DNA of 64,000 nt from Flavobacteriaceae bacterium S0862 (GTDB taxonomy: Bacteria; Bacteroidota; Bacteroidia; Flavobacteriales; Flavobacteriaceae), in the NCBI GenBank assembly GCA_023015825.1, contig JALKAW010000001.1, positions 558,001 to 622,000 on the forward strand, given 5' to 3'. Position numbers and translations under genes: made by a program. Below, in pieces: positions 1 to 7,727 of the stretch. The notes beneath the pieces are model-generated. The model did not search any database. It was not told the DNA's origin and saw only the letters and a list, made by a program, of their open reading frames with translations. Every line of letters starts with the position of its first letter. Position 1 is the first letter of the stretch.

Positions 1-692
1 GCTTTATCTTCAGTTATTTGGTTTTTTAGGGCTTTAATATTTATGGTGTAATCTTTATTTACAGCAATTTTTTTAAGCCCTTTAGTTCCTAAGCCTAAAA
101 GTTCAACAGCTTTCGTATTGCAGCTATGCACTTCTGTTGAGGCATAAAACACTAAATTATTTTCTCTTAAGCCTTCTGTACGAATATCGTAACCAGCTTT
201 TACATTTCGCGCAACTGCTAAAGCTGCATAGTTAGCCATAGAGCCTCCACTTACTAATAGTCCACTTGAAGATTTTGGAAACTCAACAATGTCTTTAATC
301 CAATTTACAACTTGTTCTTCTACTTTGTGTCCAGCATGATTTCCGCCGCCTAAATTAGGATTGATGATAGATGCCCAAAAATCACCCATAACACCAGAGA
401 TAGTTCCATTTCCCATATACCAAGCCCAAAAACGAGGATGTACATTTCCCATGGGATAAGGCAATACGTTTTTTTGTAAATCTTGATATACGCTTTCGGC
501 ATCACTAGGTTGCTGAGGTATGTGAGACTCAAATGTTTTAAGAACATCATTAGGCATTTCTTGCCAAATTTTTCTGTCTCTAATGTTCTTCACATAGTCA
601 AAGGCATCTTCAACCATTTGGTGCATTAAAGCTTTTGATTGCTCCCAATCTTGTGGGTCTAGCGTCTCAAAGCTATCCGTATCTTTACTCAT
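1..692 (-). CDS. Pyridoxal-dependent decarboxylase (group II, aromatic-L-amino-acid type), N-terminal part
   Basis: Only the first 230 residues are inside the window; the gene continues past base 1. The start is the ATG at 690-692 (MSKDTDSFETLDPQDWE). Family knowledge: group II PLP-dependent decarboxylases remove CO2 from aromatic amino acids or glutamate-like substrates in the cytoplasm. The visible part has typical group II landmarks: PRFWAWYMGNGT, then GGGNHAGHKVEEQVVNW, then SGLLVSGGSMANYAAL (the phosphate-binding region), then FYASTEVHSC. The PLP lysine lies outside the window. It is 10 bases downstream of the DUF1456 gene and probably cotranscribed. The substrate cannot be told from this portion. 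Confidence 0.88.
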   Translation of the reverse strand, partial: MSKDTDSFETLDPQDWEQSKALMHQMVEDAFDYVKNIRDRKIWQEMPNDVLKTFESHIPQQPSDAESVYQDLQKNVLPYPMGNVHPRFWAWYMGNGTISGVMGDFWASIINPNLGGGNHAGHKVEEQVVNWIKDIVEFPKSSSGLLVSGGSMANYAALAVARNVKAGYDIRTEGLRENNLVFYASTEVHSCNTKAVELLGLGTKGLKKIAVNKDYTINIKALKNQITEDK

Positions 693-702
693 ATTTGCAA
701 AA

Positions 703-960
703 CTATTTGTTGGTTGGTTTCTTTTCTTGTTTTGGAGGCATAGGGCCACGTAAATGAATGATTAGCCCATCAAGAAAATTGCGTAAAAACTGGTCGCCAC
801 ATTCCATGTATTTAGGATGGTTTTCATTTCTAAAAATGGCTCCTAGTTCACTTTTAGTAACTTTAAAATCTTTTAAAGCGCAAATTTTTACAATATCGTC
901 GTCACGTAGTTTATGCGCTACACGAAGTTTTTTAAAAATGTCGTTGTTTGTAAGTGCCAT
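703..960 (-). CDS. DUF1456 family protein (YehS-like), single-repeat form
   Basis: An 85-residue protein starting MALTNNDIFKKLRVAHKLRDD. The pattern TNNDI..KLR.A..L.DD..V.I..L, followed by KSELGAIFRNENHPKY and a final FLDGLIIHLRG, is the DUF1456 repeat seen in E. coli YehS. E. coli YehS has two such repeats in about 156 residues; here there is only one, and the tail is a short Pro/Lys-rich stretch. The molecular function of the family is unknown. It sits 10 bases upstream of the decarboxylase on the same strand and 33 bases after the LETM1-related gene, so a three-gene transcript is possible. Confidence 0.85.
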   Translation of the reverse strand: MALTNNDIFKKLRVAHKLRDDDIVKICALKDFKVTKSELGAIFRNENHPKYMECGDQFLRNFLDGLIIHLRGPMPPKQEKKPTNK

Positions 961-993
961 AAAGTAAAGGTAAGTATTTTTTAATGTATATAA

Positions 994-2169
994 TTAAGAT
1001 TCGTCAATCCTGTTATCATCAAAAGCAGATGGCAAAAGTTTTGGAATAAATTTAATAAAAAGCGGCAGTAATAAAGCACCACCAGGAAGCATAAAAATTG
1101 CTAAACTTGGTATGGATTTAATAACGTCTATAAGTTGTTCTTGTAATTGTTTTTGCTCTTCTTTGCTTAAATCTCTTATAGTGGATTGACCAATTAGTTT
1201 TACAAGTTCTTTGCTTTGAAGCAATTCCTTTTTTAAGCGTTTTTTATTACGAGAAATAAGCTTAGAAACCATTTTGCTTGAGTTGTCATAGAAATTCTTG
1301 ACAATGTTACTAGAACTTAAAAGACTAATATTATCTTTGTTTTTTGTGTAAAAAGCATTTACTGTAGTAATAGCATTATTAACAGTAGAGATTTCAAGTT
1401 TTAAATCCTTACCCAGCTTATGCAAAAATTGTTGTTCTTTTTGGTCAATAATTCGATCACTCCAAGTTGCCATGCATGCTATATCTAACAAATACCATTT
1501 TTCGTAATTGGTTACTAGATTATTTATAGCTTCTTCGTAAGTAATATTTATGCTGTCACTAAATCGTAATGATGCCTCTAAGAGCTTTATTAAACTTTGG
1601 TCATGCTTTGTTTTAAATGTTTTTGAATTAAGTACATCTAATACTATAGTTTCAATTGAGGCTTCTAACTTTCTAACATAGTCACTAGATATGTGTCCTT
1701 TAGTTAAATATTCATGATAAGCTAAAGCATCTACAAATAATAATGCGTTTATTATAAAATAGTTGAAATTTCTGGTAAGAATGTTATCATCAATTTGAAC
1801 ACGCTTATGTATAATTCTTTCAAGAGTATTTAATGAATATTTGCTATTTACCAAGCTACCAAAAAAAGATAGTTTGTATATCTTGATTTCTTTGTAGAAG
1901 TTGATAAGACTTTCTAGAATAGGGACTGTAGATCCACTCTTTATATATACATGTTGCAAAGTAAGGAATAGATTAATCTTGCTTAGTTCTTCGTTAGAAA
2001 GATCTTTTATTTCTACAATATTTTTTACAGCACTAATATTACTACCATATATAAATCCAGCAGATTTTAAACTACAGTAAAAATCTGCTGATCTATAATT
2101 TAGGAAATCTGAATTTTCAGAAATTATAGTTTGCAATTTTAATATCCATCCACTAGCAGAAGGGTTCAT
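994..2169 (-). CDS. LETM1-related protein
   Basis: The frame is open to 2262, but the ATG at 2167-2169 (MNPSASGWILKLQ, 391 residues) is preferred. The longer version would overlap the end of sodC and its terminator. The C-terminal 90 residues resemble the ribosome-binding-like domain of LETM1: a basic stretch (RNKKRLKKELLQSKELV), then TIRDLSKEEQKQLQEQL, then a hydrophobic segment SIPSLAIFMLPGGALLLPLF and FIPKLLPSAF. The N-terminal 290 residues are helical and not recognised. Mitochondrial LETM1 is an ion-exchange and ribosome-associated inner-membrane protein. In Flavobacteriaceae, relatives are annotated as LETM1-related biofilm-associated proteins, but what they do is not known. One membrane segment near the C-terminus is visible. 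Confidence 0.75.
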   Translation of the reverse strand: MNPSASGWILKLQTIISENSDFLNYRSADFYCSLKSAGFIYGSNISAVKNIVEIKDLSNEELSKINLFLTLQHVYIKSGSTVPILESLINFYKEIKIYKLSFFGSLVNSKYSLNTLERIIHKRVQIDDNILTRNFNYFIINALLFVDALAYHEYLTKGHISSDYVRKLEASIETIVLDVLNSKTFKTKHDQSLIKLLEASLRFSDSINITYEEAINNLVTNYEKWYLLDIACMATWSDRIIDQKEQQFLHKLGKDLKLEISTVNNAITTVNAFYTKNKDNISLLSSSNIVKNFYDNSSKMVSKLISRNKKRLKKELLQSKELVKLIGQSTIRDLSKEEQKQLQEQLIDVIKSIPSLAIFMLPGGALLLPLFIKFIPKLLPSAFDDNRIDES

Positions 2170-2193
2170 TAAGTTTATTTTTAGGTTTAGAGA

Positions 2194-2219
2194 TAAAAAA
2201 AAAGCTGCAAAAGCAGCTT
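2194..2219 (-). terminator. Intrinsic terminator of sodC
   Basis: Stem AAGCTGC (2202-2208) and GCAGCTT (2213-2219) with an AAAA loop. Read on the minus strand it ends in nine T (2195-2203). It lies directly after the sodC stop and before the preferred start of the LETM1-related gene, which supports the shorter start of that gene. Confidence 0.85.
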
Positions 2220-2240
2220 CTTTTATAAACTGATTTAAAT

Positions 2241-2840
2241 TTATTGAATCACGCCTCCACAACTAATTCTGCCACCAGCAGCACCAGTTGGTTGTGTGGT
2301 GAAATCGTCGGTTCCTTGGTGGATAATAATGGCTTTTCCTAAAATATCTTTAGTTTCATCGCCACAACCAATACACCACTCATCGGTGGAAAAAGTGAAG
2401 GTTGCTTTTCCATCTTCACTTGCTGTAAAGTTACCTATGTCACCTTTGTGATAGCCTTCGGCAGCTCCCCATTTTCCGTGAGGTTGACCTGTAGGATTCC
2501 AGTGCCCACCAGTTGAGGTGCCATCTTGGGCAGAACAATCACTTTTTTCGTGTAGATGTATGGCGTGTTCTCCAGGCTCAAGACCACTTACAGTTAATAG
2601 CATACTTACACTCTCTCCTTTATTTTCAAAAACAACATTTCCTTTTACATTACTACCACTTTTTGGATTAAGTGACACCCATAAATCGCCTCCATCATAA
2701 GACTTCTTCTCAGTTACTGTATTATTTTCAGTGTTTTCTACTTCGGTTTTGGTATTAGTATTTGATTCTTTCTTATCAGATTTGCAAGCAGTTGTAAAAG
2801 CTAGAATAAATACTAAAGTAAAAACAGATATTTTTTTCAT
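2241..2840 (-). CDS. sodC: Cu/Zn superoxide dismutase, lipoprotein
   Basis: A 199-residue envelope enzyme that converts superoxide to oxygen and hydrogen peroxide. The N-terminus is a lipoprotein signal with lipobox FTTAC (Cys19), then an Asn/Glu/Thr-rich linker to about residue 45. All metal ligands can be placed: His95 and His97 (HLH), bridging His113 (GGHWNP), His121, His131 and Asp134 (YHKGD), and His174. The active-site arginine is Arg191 (GGRISCGGVI), with a likely disulfide between Cys102 and Cys194. It stands alone between its own terminator and the divergent universal stress gene. I see no FNR-spaced -7 element on its side of the intergenic box, so it is probably not part of the cbb3 regulon. 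Confidence 0.95.
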   Translation of the reverse strand: MKKISVFTLVFILAFTTACKSDKKESNTNTKTEVENTENNTVTEKKSYDGGDLWVSLNPKSGSNVKGNVVFENKGESVSMLLTVSGLEPGEHAIHLHEKSDCSAQDGTSTGGHWNPTGQPHGKWGAAEGYHKGDIGNFTASEDGKATFTFSTDEWCIGCGDETKDILGKAIIIHQGTDDFTTQPTGAAGGRISCGGVIQ

Positions 2841-2905
2841 ATTACATAGGTTTTTTGTTAATTAGTGAAAGTTAAGTAATATTTATTTATTAGCAAATTA
2901 GGTGC

Positions 2906-2949
2906 ATGACAATAATCATATTTTAATATAATTATAAACTATATATTTG
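2906..2949 (+). promoter_or_regulatory. FNR-like box and -7 element of the universal stress gene
   Basis: ATGACAATAATCAT (2906-2919) is an ATGA-N6-TCAT dyad, and TATATTTG (2942-2949) matches the Bacteroidota -7 element TAnnTTTG. Centre-to-centre distance is 33 bases. There is no TTG at the -33 position, as expected for an activator-dependent promoter. The same arrangement occurs at 10122-10165 and, with one mismatch, at 12575-12618, so the call rests on the three-fold match. Confidence 0.7.
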
Positions 2950-3063
2950 GTTTATAAAGAATAGGTTTTAATTGTTGTTAGCCTTTTATTTATATTTTTT
3001 CGACGAAAGGATTTATGTGTATTTTTTTTCGATGATTACTAAAACACTAAAAAAAACAAGATT

Positions 3064-3897
3064 ATGAAAAAAATTATTGTACCCATAGATTTTTCTGAGC
3101 ATTCAGAATATGCTTTAAAAACTGCAGCGAAACTAGCAAAAAATGCTAATGCTGAGTTATTGGTTTTGCATATGCTAGAGTTGTCTGATATTATTCTTAC
3201 CGAAAGTGATTCGCAACAACAGCAAAAGGCAGTTTTCTTTTTAAAATTAGTTGAACAAAAGTTTGAAACGTTTTTGGATAAGGAGTATTTAAAAGATATC
3301 AATGTTACTCCAATAGTTAAACATTACAAGGTGTTTAGCGAAGTAAACGATGTGGCTAAAGAACATGATGCAGATCTTATAGTAATAGGTTCTCATGGAA
3401 CAAGTGGTTTTAAAGAGTTTTTTGTAGGCTCTAATACCGAGCGTGTTGTTAGAAACTCTGAAACCCCTGTGCTAGTTATTAAAAATGAAATAAAAGATAT
3501 TAATTTTGGTACAGCAGTATTTGCTACTAATTTTGAAGAAGAAAATGTGCGTCCTTATTTAAATGCAACAAGTATGTTTGAGGCCTTGGGTGCTAAGCTT
3601 AAATTACTATATGTAAACTTACCAAACGAACATTTTAAAAGCTCTGTTGAGATTGAAAAAAAGATAGCTGAATTTTTAATAACTGCCGATGGTAATTTAG
3701 ATAAGCTTAACGATGTTGCTTACCAAGCAGATTACACAGTAGAACAAGGTGTAATGAATTATGCCAATAAGGTTGGTGCAGATATTATAGCCATACCGAC
3801 TCATGGTCGAAAAGGTATTTCTCACTTTTTTGCAGGAAGCATAGGTGAGGATATTGCGAATCATTCTCCATTACCAGTTATCACATTTATGATCTAA
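3064..3897 (+). CDS. Universal stress protein, tandem UspA domains
   Basis: 277 residues with two UspA folds (about 1-145 and 150-277). The first domain has a complete nucleotide-binding signature, G-SH-G-9x-GS (GSHGTSGFKEFFVGS). In the second the first glycine is replaced by proline (PTHGRKGISHFFAGS), so ATP binding may be confined to the first half. Family knowledge: cytoplasmic stress proteins, in many bacteria induced under low oxygen. The position beside the cbb3 operon and the FNR-like box in front of it suggest microaerobic induction (inference). The start is the ATG at 3064; the first residues KKIIVPIDFSEHSEYAL are typical of the family. Confidence 0.93.
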   Translation: MKKIIVPIDFSEHSEYALKTAAKLAKNANAELLVLHMLELSDIILTESDSQQQQKAVFFLKLVEQKFETFLDKEYLKDINVTPIVKHYKVFSEVNDVAKEHDADLIVIGSHGTSGFKEFFVGSNTERVVRNSETPVLVIKNEIKDINFGTAVFATNFEEENVRPYLNATSMFEALGAKLKLLYVNLPNEHFKSSVEIEKKIAEFLITADGNLDKLNDVAYQADYTVEQGVMNYANKVGADIIAIPTHGRKGISHFFAGSIGEDIANHSPLPVITFMI

Positions 3898-3977
3898 CAT
3901 TAGTAAAAAAATAATCCTTATCTTTTAAAGCATTCCTAATATTGTTAATAAATTTGAGGATTACCTAAGAAATCATT

Positions 3978-4682
3978 TTAAGTATAACAATCTATAGCAG
4001 AATTGGCCATATCATATACAGGAGTAGGAGAGAGGTAAGGGATTCCAAGACCAAGGCCTCTAAGTATGAAAAGGACACCAATAAGAACTACAAAAACTGG
4101 AATAGCTTTTTGAATGCGTTGTCTCATATTCCCTTTTAAAAACTGACTAAAATAAATAGCTGTGGTCATTAACGGAATAGTTCCTAAACCAAAAACTAAC
4201 ATATATAGACTTCCTTGGAGTGCATTTCCAGAGGCTATTGCAGCAAAAATAGCCATATAAACCAATCCGCATGGTAAAAAACCATTTAAAAATCCAATAG
4301 TTAAAAATGTGTCTGGGGTTTTCTTCTGTAACTCTTTTCCTAAAGCATTTTTTACTTTAGAGATAAGTTTATAAATAGGTTTTGAGAAATTATATTTATT
4401 AAAAGTTTGATAAGGAATTAAAACTACCAAAATCATTAAAACACCAATAACAATAGATAATTGCTGTTGAATACCAAATATATAAAGCCCTTTTCCAACT
4501 AGTCCAAAAATTAAGCCTATAATGCTGTAAGATAGAAGTCTACCAAAATGGTATATGGCAATTTGAGATATTTTTTTAAGAGAATTTGTACGATCAACTG
4601 GAAGCATAAAAGCTATGGGTCCACACATACCAACGCAGTGAAAACTTCCTAATAGTCCTAAACCTAAAGCCGAAAGTAACAT
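3978..4682 (-). CDS. SafE/TauE-like membrane protein of the cbb3 locus
   Basis: 234 residues with about six hydrophobic segments. It opens with the conserved motif GLLGSFHCVGMCGPIAF (residues 8-24), with a His-Cys-x3-Cys pattern, and has a second GFLNGFLPCGLVYMAI block near residue 130. These are landmarks of the sulfite exporter TauE/SafE (DsbD/UreH-like) family found at the end of cco operons. In such loci the protein is usually assumed to help metal delivery or maturation of the oxidase; that role is inferred from context, not shown. It starts 1 base after ccoH ends and is the last gene of the operon. Confidence 0.8.
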   Translation of the reverse strand: MLLSALGLGLLGSFHCVGMCGPIAFMLPVDRTNSLKKISQIAIYHFGRLLSYSIIGLIFGLVGKGLYIFGIQQQLSIVIGVLMILVVLIPYQTFNKYNFSKPIYKLISKVKNALGKELQKKTPDTFLTIGFLNGFLPCGLVYMAIFAAIASGNALQGSLYMLVFGLGTIPLMTTAIYFSQFLKGNMRQRIQKAIPVFVVLIGVLFILRGLGLGIPYLSPTPVYDMANSAIDCYT

Positions 4683-4683
4683 G

Positions 4684-5130
4684 TTAATAAATTAAGTCTT
4701 CTTTAAATAAATAAGATTTTCCATTATATTGCCAATCAATTTTAATGTTCCAACGACCATCTACCAAACGACTGTCAGGTATGAGCAAATGTGATTTAGA
4801 CAATGAAAGTGTAGTTTCAAAATCTAATTGTTTGTTAGATGGTCTATATAGGAACAATTTTCCTTCAATTTTTTCTGGTTGCAAATCTTCGGGAAAATAG
4901 ACAACCAAACCTTCATCGGTTTTTTTATAAGTAATGTTTTTAGATAGTGATTTAGAATTAGTTTCTTTATCAATATCATTTTGATATTCAAGTTCTGCTT
5001 TGTAATAATCTTCGGTTACTAAATCATGATTGAACTTCTCGTTAGTAATCATATTAATTACAAAGTATAGGATAAAGGCAATAAAGCCAATAAATGCTAG
5101 TACAATTCCTGTTCCCCAATTTAGTTTCAT
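4684..5130 (-). CDS. ccoH: CcoH/FixH family cbb3 assembly protein
   Basis: 148 residues. One N-terminal membrane helix (about 7-29, GIVLAFIGFIAFILYFVINM) is followed by a periplasmic beta-rich domain beginning with the family motif LVTEDYYKAELEYQNDIDK. FixH/CcoH proteins assist assembly of cbb3 oxidase. It lies 11 bases after ccoG and 1 base before the SafE/TauE-like gene, in the position usual for flavobacterial cco operons. Confidence 0.87.
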   Translation of the reverse strand: MKLNWGTGIVLAFIGFIAFILYFVINMITNEKFNHDLVTEDYYKAELEYQNDIDKETNSKSLSKNITYKKTDEGLVVYFPEDLQPEKIEGKLFLYRPSNKQLDFETTLSLSKSHLLIPDSRLVDGRWNIKIDWQYNGKSYLFKEDLIY

Positions 5131-5141
5131 CTTGTTTTTTT

Positions 5142-6566
5142 TTAATTATAACTTCTTGGCCCTAAAAAGTTAGCACTTGTTGTTTCAATAAGTCTGTCAT
5201 TTGCGTAGACACCTATTTTAATGGTGTTTCTATCTCCAGATAGTTTGGAATTGTCTATTTCAATAAATATAGTCCCTTCGGTCATTCCTTGAGATGGAAC
5301 TATAAACATATCATGTGTTGAAACGAGTTTAATAGTGCCGTCATGCGACATTAGTTTTAGACTTACGTCCTTAATTTCCTTAGTTGTTTTATTTATTAGC
5401 TTGTAAGTAAAGACATTACTTATCATATTGTTGTCCTTGCGCTCGTATAGTTGTCCTGGTAATCTGAGTACTCTTGCTTCAACATCATTTCTTAAGAATA
5501 ACATGCCAATTAACACACCAATTAAAATTACTAATACCGCAATGTATCCTTTAACTCTTGCTGTTAGTTTAAATTTTGTTTTGTTTTCAATATTCTCTTC
5601 ACTTGCATAGCGAATTAAACCTCTTGGAAGATTAATGCTATCCATGATATGGTCGCACTCGTCAATACATGCAGTACAGTTTACACATTCTAGTTGAGTA
5701 CCATTTCTAATATCGATTCCAGTTGGACAAACATGTACACACTGCATACAGTCTATACAATCACCGTGACCAAGTGCTACTCTGTCTTCATTTTTTCTGA
5801 ATTTTTTTCTACCACTTTCTCCTTCACCTCTTTTGTGGTCATAAGCAACTACTATAGATTTAGTATCTAATAATACGCCTTGTAGTCTTCCGTAAGGACA
5901 GGCAATAATACAAACTTGTTCTCTAAACCAAGCAAACACAAAATAGAAAATCCCAGTAAAAATAGTTAGCGATATAAGGGTATTTAAATGAGCTGTTGGA
6001 CCATCAACGATATATTGTATAAGGCGATCACTACCAATTAAATATGCTAAAAACACATTGGCTATTAAAAATGAAATAATAAGAAAAACTATAAGCTTTA
6101 ATCCTCTTTTTCTAATCTTTTCTTTTGTCCAAGGTTGATTTATTAAACGCTTTTGTTTTCCTCTATCTCCTTCTATCCAAAACTCAATACGTCTAAAAAC
6201 CATTTCCATAAAGATGGTTTGAGGGCAAATCCAACCACAAAAAATACGACCAAAAACAACTGTAAAAAGTGTAATAAAAACCACTCCAATTATCATCGAG
6301 ATAACAAACAAATGGAAATCTTGCGGCCAAAATGGAAACCCAAAAATATTGAAACGTCTTTCCATAATGTTAAACATTAGGAATTGGTTTCCATTAACTT
6401 TTATAAATGGTGCAGAAAACAAAAAAAACAATAGAAAATAACTTACGTATTTACGATAGTTATAAAATCTACCACTAGGTTTTTTTGGAAACACCCAAGC
6501 ACGTTTACCTTCTTTGGTAATAGTTCCTATGGAATCTCGAAAATTTTCGTTTTTGGGTGCTTCCAA
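5142..6566 (-). CDS. ccoG: CcoG/FixG/RdxA, membrane ferredoxin-type oxidase accessory protein
   Basis: 474 residues. Membrane segments lie near 40-56, 84-106, 156-178, 195-213 and 333-350. Between them are redox motifs FCGWICPQ (Cys110, Cys114) and CIIACPYGRLQG (Cys219, Cys223). A two-cluster ferredoxin domain has Cys270, Cys273, Cys276, Cys280 and Cys294, Cys297, Cys300, Cys304. The C-terminal third is a periplasmic immunoglobulin-like domain. CcoG is thought to act in copper reduction for cbb3 assembly. The start is a TTG at 6564-6566: no in-frame ATG lies near, and MEAPKNENFRDSIGTI looks like a normal family N-terminus. It follows ccoP by 10 bases. Confidence 0.93.
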   Translation of the reverse strand: MEAPKNENFRDSIGTITKEGKRAWVFPKKPSGRFYNYRKYVSYFLLFFLFSAPFIKVNGNQFLMFNIMERRFNIFGFPFWPQDFHLFVISMIIGVVFITLFTVVFGRIFCGWICPQTIFMEMVFRRIEFWIEGDRGKQKRLINQPWTKEKIRKRGLKLIVFLIISFLIANVFLAYLIGSDRLIQYIVDGPTAHLNTLISLTIFTGIFYFVFAWFREQVCIIACPYGRLQGVLLDTKSIVVAYDHKRGEGESGRKKFRKNEDRVALGHGDCIDCMQCVHVCPTGIDIRNGTQLECVNCTACIDECDHIMDSINLPRGLIRYASEENIENKTKFKLTARVKGYIAVLVILIGVLIGMLFLRNDVEARVLRLPGQLYERKDNNMISNVFTYKLINKTTKEIKDVSLKLMSHDGTIKLVSTHDMFIVPSQGMTEGTIFIEIDNSKLSGDRNTIKIGVYANDRLIETTSANFLGPRSYN

Positions 6567-6576
6567 TGTAATTTAT

Positions 6577-7530
6577 TTAATTGTTATCTTCTACTGTTTC
6601 AGTAGTAGCATCACTAGAAGTTGTGTCTTCTGTATTGGCTTCTTCTAAAGGAGCAGTTTCATCAACCCAAATTTCTCCTTCTGGAGCTTTTGGAGTTGCT
6701 GGTGTCGTGCCTTGGAATGTCAATAAATAACTCGCGACTTGAGCCATTTCCAAAGGTTTTAATTGCTGTTTCCAAGCAATCATACCTTTACCGTCTCTCC
6801 CACCTTCAGATATGGTTTGGAATACGTTTTTAATTCCACCACCTAGAATCCAATATTCATCAGTTAAGTTTGGTCCTATACTACCACCACCATCTGCTAA
6901 ATGACAGGCAACACAGTTTGTGTCCCAAATAGCTTTACCTGCACTTAAATCTGCACCGTCTGTTAATAAGGTTACAGTATTTGCATCTACTAAGTTTTTA
7001 GCAGTTTTTTTGTATTCTTCTATAGCTAATTTTGCTTCAGCCATTTCGGTTTCAAATTCCTGCAATTGTGTTGGTCCTTCAAAAATATGGTATCTAACAA
7101 GGTAAACAGCTGCAAATACTATAGATATATAGAACGAGTAAATCCACCATGGTGGTAATGAATTGTCCAGCTCTTTTATGCCATCGTAGTTATGATCTAA
7201 AATTATTTCTCCTTCGTCCTCTATTGGTTTACCGCCAACAAGTTTTTTATAAGTATTCTTTATCCATTTAAACTCAAAGGCATTATTTTTTTCTTCTAAA
7301 AAACGTGCTTTTGCTTCTTTATCCATTTTATGCAGCATTACATTCTCTAATGCACCAATAATAGCCTCAATAGCAATTAGTATTAATAGGACTAAGAATA
7401 AGAACAGTGAAACTGCTGGATATTCTATAAATGCTGGTTTTTCGCCAGAATCTATCATGTATTCTACAATTCCAAAGATTATAAAGAATATAACTGGAAC
7501 TCTTATGTATGAAGGAATTAGATGTCTCAT
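6577..7530 (-). CDS. ccoP: cbb3 oxidase subunit III (mono-haem CcoP)
   Basis: 317 residues. Two N-terminal membrane helices (about 10-25 and 38-60) are followed by the FixP-N segment YDGIKELDNSLPPWW (115-129) and a third helix to about 145. One cytochrome c domain follows, with CVACH (Cys206, Cys209, His210) and a likely axial Met250 (GKGMIAW). The proteobacterial subunit has two c haems; only one CxxCH occurs here, as is usual in Bacteroidota. The tail is acidic and Thr-rich. The start codon overlaps the ccoQ stop (ATGA at 7527-7530), indicating translational coupling. Role: passes electrons from soluble cytochrome to the catalytic subunit. Confidence 0.95.
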   Translation of the reverse strand: MRHLIPSYIRVPVIFFIIFGIVEYMIDSGEKPAFIEYPAVSLFLFLVLLILIAIEAIIGALENVMLHKMDKEAKARFLEEKNNAFEFKWIKNTYKKLVGGKPIEDEGEIILDHNYDGIKELDNSLPPWWIYSFYISIVFAAVYLVRYHIFEGPTQLQEFETEMAEAKLAIEEYKKTAKNLVDANTVTLLTDGADLSAGKAIWDTNCVACHLADGGGSIGPNLTDEYWILGGGIKNVFQTISEGGRDGKGMIAWKQQLKPLEMAQVASYLLTFQGTTPATPKAPEGEIWVDETAPLEEANTEDTTSSDATTETVEDNN

Positions 7531-7712
7531 AATATAGTGTTGTTTTGGTTGTCTAATGGAATGTTACTTACGGTTTGTATATAATCTTTTTTGGCAGAAA
7601 TCACCCACCAAAAAAGAATTACAAAAAAAATGAAAAATATGAGCAACGAGATGATTGGATAAATTTCTATCCCTGTGATGCTCTCCATATGGTCTTTTAT
7701 ATATTTTAACAT
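7527..7712 (-). CDS. ccoQ: CcoQ-like small cbb3 oxidase subunit
   Basis: 61 residues with one membrane helix (about 20-40, YPIISLLIFFIFFVILFWWV), then a short charged tail SAKKDYIQTVSNIPLD. Size, topology and position between ccoNO and ccoP match the CcoQ/FixQ subunit. It starts 15 bases after ccoNO and overlaps ccoP by four bases. Sequence identity in this family is low, so position carries much of the weight. Confidence 0.82.
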   Translation of the reverse strand: MLKYIKDHMESITGIEIYPIISLLIFFIFFVILFWWVISAKKDYIQTVSNIPLDNQNNTIL

Positions 7713-7727
7713 GATTCTAAACTTTGA

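Noticed and set aside
2170-2262. Longer N-terminus for the LETM1-related protein
   Set aside because: It would overlap the sodC stop and run through its terminator; the ATG at 2169 is better placed.
2841-3063. FNR-type activation of sodC from the box at 2906-2919
   Set aside because: No TAnnTTTG element lies 33 bases away on the minus strand, unlike on the universal stress gene side.
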